A DNA stretch of 64,000 bases, taken from Flavobacterium circumlabens (GTDB lineage Bacteria; Bacteroidota; Bacteroidia; Flavobacteriales; Flavobacteriaceae). The stretch is from contig NZ_SLWA01000012.1 in the NCBI RefSeq assembly GCF_004345565.1, positions 1 through 64,000 of the forward strand. The letters run 5' to 3'. The notes under the pieces were generated by a model. It had not been told where the DNA came from. It did no database searches and was given only the letters and a program-made list of their open reading frames with translations. Of the stretch, positions 1 through 9,212 are shown piece by piece. Position numbers and translations under genes: made by a program. Position 1 is the stretch's first letter. Each line of letters starts with the position of its first letter.

Positions 1-107
1 CTTTAAAGTCTTAGCTCACGCAAAGGCGCAAAGTTTATTCTTTAATACTTATATATAGCATACCTCCTTTGAAAACTACTGCCATAGCCCCGATGGAAGT
101 GGAAATC

Positions 108-133
108 CTTTTGTCCGCCGCGGCGGACAAAAG
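108..133. repeat. Perfect 26-bp palindrome in an interspersed repeat
   Basis: Bases 108-120 are the exact reverse complement of 121-133, centred on CCGCCG/CGGCGG and bounded by runs of T and A. It lies in a locally GC-rich stretch (about 90-165) that contrasts with the AT-rich surroundings. Such units are common between genes in Flavobacterium genomes (recalled, not searched). As RNA it would form a strong hairpin, but no adjacent gene obviously uses it as a terminator. Confidence 0.7.
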
Positions 134-258
134 ATTGGAACGGACAGCGGGATTAAGCTCCTTGTTAAGAACCAATTTTTTAAATACCAAATTCCAAAAG
201 CTTCGACTGCGCTCAGCTGGAAAGAATAATTCCTATATACCTAATATGTATAAAAAAC

Positions 259-290
259 AAACCCGACAGGTTTTGAAAACCTGTCGGGGT
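259..290. repeat. Short palindromic repeat, CGACAGGTTTT/AAAACCTGTCG type
   Basis: Inverted repeat with arms CCGACAGGTTTT and AAAACCTGTCGG around a central G. Two related units occur at 36284-36316 and 36469-36501, there with CTACAGG/CCTGTAG arms, so this is a dispersed family with at least three members in the window. Confidence 0.75.
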
Positions 291-780
291 GTAGAACCGA
301 AATCTTACCTTATATATAAGAGTCTATTTATCCTGCACGGTTTTAAAATTGAGAATTTCAAAAACTAAAACAAATTAAAAAACTAAAACTATTACGAAGA
401 TTGCCTCCATGTCAAAATCAAGAATTCGATTCAGGAACCATATAATCATCAAGAAAACAACTGACAAATAACAACTTTTATCAAACTGCCTCAAATGACA
501 TGAAAAATTAATTAATCCAATTCAGAATGATTCAACAAGACATTAATAAAAATGAATAATCATAAAGAAATATTGAATTGTTTTTAGAAACAGAATCGCA
601 AATACCTTGGCAAAATCTTTTAATTTAAAAACATTTATATCTCAATTCATAAGATATAAAGAATACAGTTTCTTTATCATCGTGACTAAGTTTCGCACCT
701 CAATTTTAAATTTCGTATTGATTTAATCTTGCAACTCCACTGACTTTAAGATTAGCCCGGAACAATTTATTTTAAACAAA

Positions 781-800
781 AAAAGCCCTCTAAAAGAGGG
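781..800 (-). terminator. Intrinsic terminator of rpsT
   Basis: Read on the minus strand, CCCTCT and AGAGGG form a 6-bp stem (786-800) followed by a run of T (785-778). It sits about 30 bases past the rpsT stop codon, in the right orientation and position. Confidence 0.85.
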
Positions 801-831
801 ATTTTTCTTGTATTTAGGAAATTGTAATTAA

Positions 832-1083
832 CTACAATTTAGCAACATGTTTCGTTAATTTCGACTTCAAGTTAGAAGCTTTATTATCATGAATGATATT
901 CTTTTTAGCTAATTTATCAATCATAGAAATTACAGTTGATAATTTTGAAGAAGCATCAGATTTTTCAGTAGCTAATCTTAATGCTTTGATAGCATTACGA
1001 GTAGTCTTATGTTGATATCTGTTAAGAACTCTTCTTTTTTCGTTACTTCTAATTCTTTTTAAAGCTGACTTATGATTTGCCAT
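832..1083 (-). CDS. rpsT: 30S ribosomal protein S20 (bS20)
   Basis: An 83-residue, strongly basic protein starting MANHKSALKRIRSNEKRR, the typical N-terminus of bS20. This protein binds the 5' domain of 16S rRNA during assembly of the small subunit. Length matches the family (about 83-88 residues), and Lys/Arg are spread along helical heptads throughout. The gene follows two tRNA-Glu genes on the same strand and is closed by a terminator at 781-800. The start codon ATG at 1083 is the only sensible one. I am confident of the assignment. Confidence 0.97.
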   Translation of the reverse strand: MANHKSALKRIRSNEKRRVLNRYQHKTTRNAIKALRLATEKSDASSKLSTVISMIDKLAKKNIIHDNKASNLKSKLTKHVAKL

Positions 1084-1196
1084 TTTATTATTTTTTTACC
1101 TTTTTATAATTCTTTTTCGTAGTCCGTAAGAGAACTGAACCCCTAAACAAACGGACCAATCACCCTTCTTTTTTCAATTTTTATCATTGAAATTTG

Positions 1197-1268
1197 TAGC
1201 CCGTAGCGGAATCGAACCGCTCTTACATGGATGAAAACCATGCGTCCTAACCGATAGACGAACGGGCC
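1197..1268 (-). tRNA. tRNA-Glu (anticodon TTC), copy 1
   Basis: On the minus strand a 72-base cloverleaf begins GGCCCGT and ends ACGGGCT plus discriminator A. The anticodon arm is CATGG-TTTTCAT-CCATG, giving anticodon TTC. The T arm GCGGTTCGATTCCGC is intact. No CCA is encoded. It is identical to the second copy 43 bases away, and both lie between proS and rpsT on the same strand. Confidence 0.96.
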
Positions 1269-1311
1269 ATTATGACATCAAGTTTAATAACTTAATTCGC
1301 AGTAAAAGTAG

Positions 1312-1383
1312 TAGCCCGTAGCGGAATCGAACCGCTCTTACATGGATGAAAACCATGCGTCCTAACCGATAGACGAACGGGCC
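1312..1383 (-). tRNA. tRNA-Glu (anticodon TTC), copy 2
   Basis: Same 72-base cloverleaf as the copy at 1197-1268, with acceptor GGCCCGT/ACGGGCT, anticodon TTC and a canonical T loop. The two genes are in tandem, transcribed leftwards, and probably arise from one transcript. CCA is not encoded. Confidence 0.96.
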
Positions 1384-1460
1384 TGCTTCTCTAATGCGGA
1401 TGCAAAGATACATCTATTTTTAAGATGCACAATAGCTGAAGCAAAAAAAAATTATTTTTT

Positions 1461-2939
1461 TTAATATGCCTTCGCAAAAAGCACTCTTTTAGACGAGGCA
1501 TTCCCAGTAAATACACAGGTTCCCGGCTCTTCCAATGCATCCAAAGGAATACAACGAATCGTTGCTTTTGTCAGGTCTTTTATTTTCTCTTCAGTAGCTG
1601 CTGTTCCGTCCCAATGAGCCGATACAAAACCACCTTTCCCATCTAAAATTTCTTTAAACTCCTCAAAACTATTTACTTCCGTAATATGAGTATTACGATA
1701 GTCCAATGCTTTATTAAATAAATCGCTTTGAATCTGCTCTAACAGCTCATTTATATAATTTACGATTCCATCACCGGAAACGGTCTCTTTTGTCAAAGTA
1801 TCGCGTCTTGCAACCTCAAAAGTTCCATTCTCCAGATCTTTTGGTCCTACAGCAATTCTAACCGGAACTCCTTTCAATTCCCATTCAGCAAACTTGAATC
1901 CAGGCTTTTGAGTCGTTCTGTCATCATATTTAACCGAAATCTTTAGTTTTTTAAGCTTCGCCACTAATTCATTAACTGCAGTAGTAATTTGCTCTAATTG
2001 CTCATCCGTTTTATGAATAGGAACAATAACAACTTGTATTGGTGCCAAATTTGGAGGTAAAACCAACCCCTGATCATCAGAGTGCGTCATCACCAGGGCT
2101 CCCATCAAACGAGTAGAAACTCCCCATGAAGTACCCCATACATGTTCCTGTTTACCTTCTGCATTAGCAAACTTTACATCAAAAGCTTTTGCAAAATTCT
2201 GCCCAAGAAAGTGTGATGTACCAGCCTGCAATGCTTTTCCATCCTGCATCAATGCTTCAATACAATACGTTTCATCAGCACCGGCAAAACGTTCTGTTTC
2301 CGTTTTTATACCCTTTACCACAGGAATTGCCATAAAGTTCTCAGCAAAATCAGCATAAACATTCATCATTTTTTCAGATTCTTCAATAGCTTCCGCTTTT
2401 GTAGCGTGGGCAGTATGACCTTCCTGCCATAAAAACTCAGCCGTTCTCAAAAACAAACGTGTACGCATTTCCCAACGAACAACGTTTGCCCACTGATTAA
2501 TTAATAAAGGTAAATCTCTGTAAGATTGCACCCATCCTTTATAAGTAGACCAGATTATTGCCTCACTCGTTGGACGAACAATAAGTTCTTCCTCTAACTT
2601 CGCATTCGGATCAACCATTAGTTTTCCAGGTTTATCCGGATCATTCTTTAATCTGTAATGTGTCACAATAGCACATTCTTTTGCAAATCCCTCTGCATTT
2701 TTTTCTTCCGCCTCAAACATACTTTTGGGCACGAATAAAGGGAAATATGCATTTTGATGTCCTGTTTCTTTAAACATCCTGTCTAACTCAGCCTGCATTT
2801 TTTCCCAAATAGCATATCCGTAGGGTTTAATAACCATACATCCTCTGACTCCTGAATTTTCGGCTAGATCTGCTTTAACAACCAGCTCGTTATACCACTT
2901 TGAATAATCTTCTGATCTTGTAGTGAGGTTCTTACTCAT
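1461..2939 (-). CDS. proS: Prolyl-tRNA synthetase (eukaryote/archaeal-like type)
   Basis: A 492-residue class II synthetase that charges tRNA-Pro. Motif 2 is seen around residues 150-180 (RWEMRTR...FLWQEGHTAH), preceded by RPTSEA at 122-127. The anticodon-binding domain follows from about residue 300 (VIVPIHKTDEQ), and the chain ends KAY, as in ProRS of the eukaryote/archaeal-like group. The size (about 490) and the absence of the large editing insertion set it apart from the 570-residue E. coli type; the short type is usual in Bacteroidota. It is monocistronic or heads the tRNA-Glu/rpsT run, and is divergent from the lipoprotein gene at 3041. Confidence 0.96.
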   Translation of the reverse strand: MSKNLTTRSEDYSKWYNELVVKADLAENSGVRGCMVIKPYGYAIWEKMQAELDRMFKETGHQNAYFPLFVPKSMFEAEEKNAEGFAKECAIVTHYRLKNDPDKPGKLMVDPNAKLEEELIVRPTSEAIIWSTYKGWVQSYRDLPLLINQWANVVRWEMRTRLFLRTAEFLWQEGHTAHATKAEAIEESEKMMNVYADFAENFMAIPVVKGIKTETERFAGADETYCIEALMQDGKALQAGTSHFLGQNFAKAFDVKFANAEGKQEHVWGTSWGVSTRLMGALVMTHSDDQGLVLPPNLAPIQVVIVPIHKTDEQLEQITTAVNELVAKLKKLKISVKYDDRTTQKPGFKFAEWELKGVPVRIAVGPKDLENGTFEVARRDTLTKETVSGDGIVNYINELLEQIQSDLFNKALDYRNTHITEVNSFEEFKEILDGKGGFVSAHWDGTAATEEKIKDLTKATIRCIPLDALEEPGTCVFTGNASSKRVLFAKAY

Positions 2940-3002
2940 ATTGAATAGTTTGGCACAAATTTTGTTTTAATAATTTTAACTAAATAGTTTGACAAAACTA
3001 AC

Positions 3003-3010
3003 TATTTTTG
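3003..3010 (+). promoter_or_regulatory. -7 box TATTTTTG upstream of the 3041 lipoprotein
   Basis: A perfect match to the Bacteroidota sigma -7 consensus TAnnTTTG, 30 bases before the ATG at 3041. A -33 TTTG at the standard spacing is not clear. Confidence 0.5.
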
Positions 3011-3040
3011 TAATGTGCAACAATAAAAAACACCACAGAT

Positions 3041-4057
3041 ATGAAAACTTCTATTTCTCTTCGCCAAAACTCAAGTCATTTTTACTTAATTGGATTATTG
3101 AGTTTTCTACTTGCATCGTGTGGTTCTTACCAAAATACATCTTATTATGACAATGACGGTGTTTATGGTAACACACGAAACACTTACGCACAAACAACCA
3201 CCTCCAACACTAACAATCAATATAAGGATTACTTCAAATCGTTACAGGACGATAATCAGCCTACTGAAATCTTTACAGATGTAGACAGTTATGGTAATTA
3301 TGCTGCTAACGACAGTACTGAAACTGTAGCTACTACCGCTTACCCTGCATGGGGAAGCAGTAATACCGAAGTAGCCATTAATTATTATCCTGATACTTCC
3401 TGGTCATGGGGAATCTCTATGGGATGGGGCGGTTATTATGGATTTGGTTACCCTGGTTACGGATACGGATGGGGAGGATATCCTTATTACGGATGGGGCT
3501 ACCCTGGTTACGGATGGGGAGGTTACCCAGGATATGCATGGGGCGGTTATCCCGGATACTGGGGAAGACCTGCATACGGATATCACAATTATGCGTATAA
3601 CTATGGCCGAAGAGGTTCTGCTTCTTATTACGGCGGAAGAAATTATAGTTCAGACAGAAATTATACCAACAGAAGCTACAGCAACAGAAATTACACCAAT
3701 AGAAACTTTACCAACAGAAGTTATACCACTAACAGAAATAGCTATACGACAAACAGACGCGAGTATACAGATTTCAGAAGAAGTTCTGCTGTGAATGACA
3801 GAACAACGACAAATCCTACCTATACAAACAGAAGAAGTTATTCCCAGGGTCAAAATAACAGCTATGATTACTCTAACAGAGGATCAAACAGTACAACCCG
3901 AAACTATAACAACACAACAAACAGCAGTCCATCAAGAAGCTATTCTCCTAGTCCATCACGCTCTATGAACAGTGGCGGAGGAAGCATGAGATCATCTGGC
4001 GGTGGCGGTGGCGGCGGTGGAAGATCGTACGGTGGCGGTGGTGGTGGAAGAAGATAA
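3041..4057 (+). CDS. Tyr/Gly-rich low-complexity lipoprotein
   Basis: I do not recognise a named family. The N-terminus is a lipoprotein signal peptide with lipobox SFLLASC, the Cys being about residue 27. Residues 120-190 are a run of short repeats rich in GY, GW and PGYGWGGY. Residues 200-270 are built from YTNR/NRNY/NRSY repeats, and the tail is almost pure Gly and Ser ending GGGGGRR. This composition suggests a flexible, possibly adhesive or matrix-associated envelope protein; that is inference. It is followed after 50 bases by a FadL-type porin on the same strand, so the two may be co-transcribed. Confidence 0.8.
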   Translation: MKTSISLRQNSSHFYLIGLLSFLLASCGSYQNTSYYDNDGVYGNTRNTYAQTTTSNTNNQYKDYFKSLQDDNQPTEIFTDVDSYGNYAANDSTETVATTAYPAWGSSNTEVAINYYPDTSWSWGISMGWGGYYGFGYPGYGYGWGGYPYYGWGYPGYGWGGYPGYAWGGYPGYWGRPAYGYHNYAYNYGRRGSASYYGGRNYSSDRNYTNRSYSNRNYTNRNFTNRSYTTNRNSYTTNRREYTDFRRSSAVNDRTTTNPTYTNRRSYSQGQNNSYDYSNRGSNSTTRNYNNTTNSSPSRSYSPSPSRSMNSGGGSMRSSGGGGGGGGRSYGGGGGGRR

Positions 4058-4107
4058 ACACTCACCCGTTTCATTACACCTAATACAATCATCTAAAATT
4101 CAATCAA

Positions 4108-5631
4108 ATGAAAAAAATACTATTCCTATTTGTAACAGGACTATGTTTTAGCGTCTCCTATTCACAGGAAGTTTCAGATGCTGTTCGTTATGCACAAGAC
4201 AATCTTACCGGAACTGCCCGATTCAGAGCCATGGGAGGAGCTTTCGGAGCGGTAGGCGGAGACCTTTCTTCCTTAAGTGTAAACCCTGCAGGATCGGCCA
4301 TATTTGCCAACAATCAGACCGGAGTAACTTTAAGTAATCAAAGTATTAAAAACAACTCTAACTATTTTGGCACACATACCAGTGATAACAAAAATTCTTT
4401 TCTCCTAAATCAGGCTGGCGGTGTTTTTGTTTTTCACGACAGAAACCCAAACAGCAATTGGAAAAAAATCGCTATTGGAGCTTCTTATGAAAATACTAAC
4501 AATTTTGACAATAATACTGTTTCGGTAGGAACCAATCCAACAAATTCGATTGATAAGTATTTCTTAGCTTATGCCAATGGAGACCCTCTAAAAAACAATG
4601 GAGTTAGATTGGGGGATATAAAAAACATGCCTTATACAGATCAAACATACAAACAGCAACAAGCATATTTTGGTGGTGAAGGCTATGTAATAAATCCCGT
4701 TACAAACGATGATAATAACACGCAATACACAACTAATGTTCCAGCCGGAGGTAATTACTACCAAGAAAACGAAGTTTACGAAACAGGCTACAATAGCAAA
4801 GTAAGTTTCAATATCGCAACATCCTACAAAGACCGTTTGTATTTAGGAGCCAATTTAAATGTACATGTTACAGACTACAGAAGAACCAGCAGTTTTTATG
4901 AAAGAAATGGAAATCCCTTAGTTGCAGGTGAGACCATATCCAATTTACGTTTCAACAATGACCAATATACGTATGGTAACGGCTTCTCTTTTCAACTAGG
5001 GGCTATTGCTAAGGTTACCGAATCCTTTCGCCTTGGGTTAGCTTATGAATCTAACACCTGGTACGAACTGTATGATGAAATTTCCCAAAGTTTAAACACA
5101 ACAACGGAAACCAGCGGAGGACAATCTTTTAACAACACTGTTAATCCAAAAATTGTAAATGTTTATGAACCTTACACTTTACAAACTCCGGGAAAAACAA
5201 CTTTTAGCGCCGCTTATGTATTTGGAAAATCCGGTTTGATCAGTGTGGATTATGCTATCAAAGATTATGGAAATACAAAATACAAACCAACAAGTGACGC
5301 AGGCTTCAGAGGCCTAAACAACCAGATAAGCGACGATTTAACTTCAACAGGAGAACTGCGGGTTGGTGCAGAATATAAAATTAAACAATTAAGCTTACGT
5401 GGTGGATACCGTTTTGAGGGGAGCCCTTATAAAGACGGAACAACAATTGGCGATTTAACCAGTTATTCAGGCGGTTTAGGCTATAACTTTGGCACTACCA
5501 AAGTAGATTTAGCTTATTCTTACTTAGAAAGAAAATCAAATCAGGGTTTCTTTGCACAAGGATTTACTGATGGTGTCAACATCTCATCGAAACTGAACAA
5601 TGTTTCGTTGACTTTATTATTTGAGTTGTAA
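4108..5631 (+). CDS. OmpP1/FadL-type outer-membrane transporter
   Basis: A 507-residue beta-barrel protein with signal peptide (cleavage near SVSYSQE). The segment LTGTARFRAMGGAFGAVGGDLSSLSVNPAGSA is split here in description only: the motif MGGAFGAVGGDLS followed by NPAG (about residues 40-65) is the hallmark of the FadL/TodX/OmpP1 family, which carries hydrophobic compounds across the outer membrane. The C-terminus ends NNVSLTLLFEL, with the alternating pattern and terminal hydrophobic residue of outer-membrane barrels. In Flavobacterium such proteins are often called hemin receptor; nothing here shows haem binding. A strong terminator follows at 5656-5688. Confidence 0.85.
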   Translation: MKKILFLFVTGLCFSVSYSQEVSDAVRYAQDNLTGTARFRAMGGAFGAVGGDLSSLSVNPAGSAIFANNQTGVTLSNQSIKNNSNYFGTHTSDNKNSFLLNQAGGVFVFHDRNPNSNWKKIAIGASYENTNNFDNNTVSVGTNPTNSIDKYFLAYANGDPLKNNGVRLGDIKNMPYTDQTYKQQQAYFGGEGYVINPVTNDDNNTQYTTNVPAGGNYYQENEVYETGYNSKVSFNIATSYKDRLYLGANLNVHVTDYRRTSSFYERNGNPLVAGETISNLRFNNDQYTYGNGFSFQLGAIAKVTESFRLGLAYESNTWYELYDEISQSLNTTTETSGGQSFNNTVNPKIVNVYEPYTLQTPGKTTFSAAYVFGKSGLISVDYAIKDYGNTKYKPTSDAGFRGLNNQISDDLTSTGELRVGAEYKIKQLSLRGGYRFEGSPYKDGTTIGDLTSYSGGLGYNFGTTKVDLAYSYLERKSNQGFFAQGFTDGVNISSKLNNVSLTLLFEL

Positions 5632-5655
5632 TTAAAGTAAATAGAATGAATGAAA

Positions 5656-5688
5656 ATCCGTTAAGCATTTTGCTTAACGGATTTTTTT
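5656..5688 (+). terminator. Intrinsic terminator after the FadL-type gene
   Basis: An 11-bp perfect stem, ATCCGTTAAGC (5656-5666) and GCTTAACGGAT (5672-5682), followed by a run of T. Confidence 0.9.
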
Positions 5689-5782
5689 TAAGTATTAGCT
5701 TATAATTTAGTCGAAAATCGGTTTTTATTTGTAGGTTTTATTTTATAAATTAGTTTATTCAATAATTTATAAATCAAAAACT

Positions 5783-7633
5783 ATGAAACTAAAAAACTAT
5801 CTTATCGCTTTTCTTTTACTCAATTTCAGTTTATATGCAAGAAATGAGCACTCAAACACTACCGCCGATCCTAAAGTAAATATTGAAATAGTAAACATTG
5901 TAACTAATGGTTTACTTCTTCCCAACAATACTCTTAGCTTCGCAAGTGCTGAAGATTTAGACATCGAATTTGATGTTAAAATCTCCTACACTGGAAATAA
6001 TACCAAGATTACTGAAAAAGGTGTTTTAAACTGTTATTATTACGAACCGAATTCATTCGACAATGAAATAGCCCAGTACTATAACAATGGAGTTTATCCG
6101 CGATATCTTTTTCAAAATGAAGATATTACATTAGAACCTACTAAATCAGGGTACAGCTATACTTTCCGACAAAAATTACGTTTTAAAAAAAACATCATAT
6201 TTACTAACGGTTGTTCGTTCGTTTTCAGATATCGAACTGCAACTTTACCTACTGATATATCAAATAAATTAACCTATAAAATTATTGGCGGTACTAGAAC
6301 GGGAAAAGAACCTTACAAACCGTAAACTGCAAATATAAACCTGACCAAAATTTGTTACAGTGACGGATCCCCATTAATTAATAATAAAATAATTATTCCA
6401 GACTATGAGGGCAATGAAATCGGATCAAGAAGCATTAACTTGTCTTTTAATTATGAATGTATTTATGGATCAGAACTTCCTAAAGGCTATTATGCAGGTT
6501 GCATAATTCAAATAGCCCGTGATAAATTAGGCTCAACAAGCCTAACTAAATGGATCACACCAATTATTAGTAATGGCACATTGACGTTTAATAATCTAAA
6601 AATAAAATCTTCTGATATATCATCAAATACAAAACTAAGGATTTGGTTTAACTTTCAAGAAGTATCAATAGATTTAAATTGCGCCATTGTCAAAACCAGC
6701 AGACCTATTTTATACAATACAATATCTGATAATCAATCTATACCCATAGGTGGCACATCAAAACCTATAATAGGAGCTGTTGCAAAAATGAGTCTAGACC
6801 CAACAGGCACTTGGAATACAGTAGAAATTACAAAATACCAATGGCAACAGAAAACCACAAACAACAATTGGGCAAACATCATTGGAGCAACATTTCAAAA
6901 TTATACTCCAACAAATACATTCAATGAAACTACATCATTCCGAAGAATAGCAATAAGCAATGAAGGGCTTCTAGATTACAGTGAATATATTACTATCTCA
7001 ACTACTGCCTCACCAGAAAATAATATCTGTTGTAATCAGAATCTACCTTATAGTACTAGTCAACCTTCGACATTTACAGGAAACATTATAGATAATTCTA
7101 ATTCATACCAATGGCAAATTTCTCAAAAACCATGGGGATGGATTAATATACCGTATGCTAATAGCCAAAACTTTAATTACATTTTTACATACGAAGCAGG
7201 AAGAGGAAACGAAAGTGCGTCATTCAGAAGACTAATAATTCAAAATGAAGCCATAATAAGTGCCAGCAATAGTATAACTGTAATACGATCAACCTCGCCA
7301 GAAAAGATAATATCTTCTGGAAATCCAATCAGAGTACCCAATAAAGGCAGACGTACCAGCATTTTTTCTAAACCATCTATAACGAAATCAGATCAGAATA
7401 ATATTGACGACATAATTATTTACCCAAATCCCTTCACAAACAATTTTTCCATTGAAGGTTCAGTAAACATAAACTCCATCAAACTTTATGATTCTTTTGG
7501 ACAAACAGTAAACATTGAGAAATATCAAAAATCCAATAACCTGATAGAAGTAAACACTTCAAAGTTGCAATCTGGAATATTTCTTTTAAAAGTAGATAAC
7601 ACTACTTTTTCGAAGACTCTCATGAAAAACTAA
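5783..7633 (+). pseudogene. T9SS cargo protein gene interrupted by one in-frame stop
   Basis: Two open segments, 5783-6325 (180 residues) and 6440-7633, lie in the same reading frame. The frame stays open from the TAA at 6323-6325 right to 7633, so a single stop codon splits what would be a 616-residue protein. The front part has a signal peptide (MKLKNYLIAFLLLNFSLYA). The back part has two Ig-like stretches containing YQWQ motifs and a C-terminal type A sorting domain (IIYPNPFTNNF ... GIFLLKV ... KTLMKN). The second segment alone has no signal peptide and only a TTG start, so it could not be exported by type IX secretion. A nonsense mutation, a sequencing error or readthrough would all explain this. 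The native function is unknown. Confidence 0.75.
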
Positions 7634-7651
7634 ATTAAATTGATTACAAGA

Positions 7652-7687
7652 GAATCTGTCAGGAATTTTCACCTGACGGATTCTTTT
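7652..7687 (+). terminator. Intrinsic terminator after the interrupted T9SS gene
   Basis: GAATCTGTCAGG (7652-7663) pairs with CCTGACGGATTC (7672-7683), with one mismatched position, followed by TTTT. Confidence 0.85.
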
Positions 7688-7830
7688 AAGTCCTGCAGAA
7701 GTGACAACCCTTTTCTAACTTATTTTCCGTCAGAAAAAAATAGGTAGTAAAACAGCTCTGAAAGCTAGAATAAGCTTCATAAAAAACAGCTAAAAGAAAG
7801 GGAAACAAGCGGTGTTTGAATAAAAAAGTG

Positions 7831-7838
7831 TAATTTTG
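7831..7838 (+). promoter_or_regulatory. -7 box TAATTTTG of rimO
   Basis: A perfect TAnnTTTG match 20 bases upstream of the rimO ATG (7858), downstream of the terminator at 7652. Confidence 0.5.
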
Positions 7839-7857
7839 CACTCCAATTTATAAAAGT

Positions 7858-9171
7858 ATGAGAACCAAGTCTTTAAAAAAGAACAAAATTAACGTAATCA
7901 CTCTTGGGTGTTCGAAGAATGTATATGACAGTGAAGTCCTGATGGGGCAGCTTCGTGCAAGCGGAAAAGATGTTGAACATGAAGCGCCTGCAGAACGAGA
8001 AGGAAACATCATTGTAATCAACACCTGTGGTTTTATTGATAATGCCAAAGCAGAATCGGTAAACATGATTTTGGAATATGCTGATAAAAAAGACAAAGGA
8101 CTTGTTGATAAAGTATTTGTAACCGGATGTTTATCGGAGCGTTACAGACCAGATTTAGAAAAAGAAATTCCGAATGTTGATCAATATTTCGGTACCACCG
8201 AACTACCTCAGTTATTGAAAGCATTAGGAGCCGATTATAAACATGAATTATTAGGAGAGCGTCTAACTACGACTCCTAAGAACTACGCTTACTTAAAAAT
8301 TGCCGAAGGCTGCGACAGACCCTGCAGTTTCTGTGCAATTCCTCTTATGCGTGGTAAACACGTTTCGCAAACTATTGAAAAATTAGTTAAAGAAGCAGAA
8401 GGCCTGGCTAAAAACGGGGTTAAAGAACTTATTCTGATTGCTCAGGATTTAACTTATTATGGTCTTGACCTTTATAAAAAGAGAAATCTTGGCGAACTTC
8501 TGGAAGCTTTAGTAAAAGTTGAAGGTATTGAGTGGATCCGTCTGCATTACGCTTTCCCTACCGGTTTCCCAATGGACGTTTTAGAAATCATGAAACGCGA
8601 ACCTAAAATTTGTAATTATATTGATATTCCATTGCAGCACATTTCGGATTCTATCTTAAAATCGATGCGTCGTGGAACTACGCAAGCTAAAACAACTCAA
8701 TTATTAAAAGATTTCCGTGCTGCTGTTCCGGGAATGGCCATCAGAACGACTTTAATTGTTGGATATCCGGGCGAAACTCAGGAAGATTTTGAAATTCTAA
8801 AGGATTTTGTTCAGGAAATGAAATTTGACCGAATGGGATGTTTTGCTTATTCACACGAAGAAAACACACATGCTTACTTACTGGAAGATGATGTTCCGGA
8901 CGATGTAAAACAAGCCAGAGCTAATGAAATCATGGAGTTACAATCTCAAATTTCATGGGATTTAAACCAGGAAAAAGTTGGAAAGGTCTTTAAATGTATC
9001 ATTGACCGAAAAGAAGGAGCGCATTTTGTAGGCCGAACGGAGTTTGATAGTCCTGATGTGGATAACGAAGTCTTGATTGACGCTGCCAAACATTACGTAA
9101 AAACAGGAGATTTTGTTAATATCAAGATAATTGAAGCAACAGAATTTGATTTATACGGAGAACCTGCTTAA
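7858..9171 (+). CDS. rimO: Ribosomal protein S12 methylthiotransferase RimO
   Basis: A 437-residue radical-SAM methylthiotransferase that modifies the conserved Asp of ribosomal protein S12. The N-terminal UPF0004 domain supplies three Cys for one Fe-S cluster (GCSK Cys18, NTCGF Cys57, TGCLSE Cys91). The radical-SAM cluster motif CDRPCSFC is at Cys152/156/159, and a TRAM domain closes the chain (from about residue 375). The motifs VITLGCSKNVYDSE and the FCAIPLMRG segment favour RimO over MiaB. The length is normal for RimO. The gene has its own -7 box and is followed by two secreted-protein genes. Confidence 0.96.
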   Translation: MRTKSLKKNKINVITLGCSKNVYDSEVLMGQLRASGKDVEHEAPAEREGNIIVINTCGFIDNAKAESVNMILEYADKKDKGLVDKVFVTGCLSERYRPDLEKEIPNVDQYFGTTELPQLLKALGADYKHELLGERLTTTPKNYAYLKIAEGCDRPCSFCAIPLMRGKHVSQTIEKLVKEAEGLAKNGVKELILIAQDLTYYGLDLYKKRNLGELLEALVKVEGIEWIRLHYAFPTGFPMDVLEIMKREPKICNYIDIPLQHISDSILKSMRRGTTQAKTTQLLKDFRAAVPGMAIRTTLIVGYPGETQEDFEILKDFVQEMKFDRMGCFAYSHEENTHAYLLEDDVPDDVKQARANEIMELQSQISWDLNQEKVGKVFKCIIDRKEGAHFVGRTEFDSPDVDNEVLIDAAKHYVKTGDFVNIKIIEATEFDLYGEPA

Positions 9172-9212
9172 ATTTACAATAGATATTTGCTAACTTTTGA
9201 TAAAACAATTAT

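Larger units (their letters stand above)
1..785. other. Gene-free region with interspersed repeats
   Basis: I find no convincing gene in this stretch. An open frame at 69-368 runs straight through two palindromic repeat units (108-133 and 259-290), lacks any domain or signal and has a composition unlike its neighbours, so I do not call it. The part from about 370 to 780 is very AT-rich and featureless. The stretch around 83-230 resembles the GC-richer interspersed repeats scattered between genes elsewhere in this window. Confidence 0.6.

Noticed and set aside
69..368. Open frame of 99 codons at the left edge
   Set aside because: It crosses two palindromic repeats (108-133, 259-290), shows no domain or signal, and its sequence is repeat-derived.
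3438..3794. 118-codon frame overlapping the Tyr/Gly-rich lipoprotein
   Set aside because: It arises from the repetitive codons of the real gene read in another frame; no signal or start context.
6440..7633. Second half of the T9SS gene as an independent gene starting at TTG
   Set aside because: It is in frame with the upstream segment, with no stop between except the single TAA, and it lacks the signal peptide needed for type IX export.
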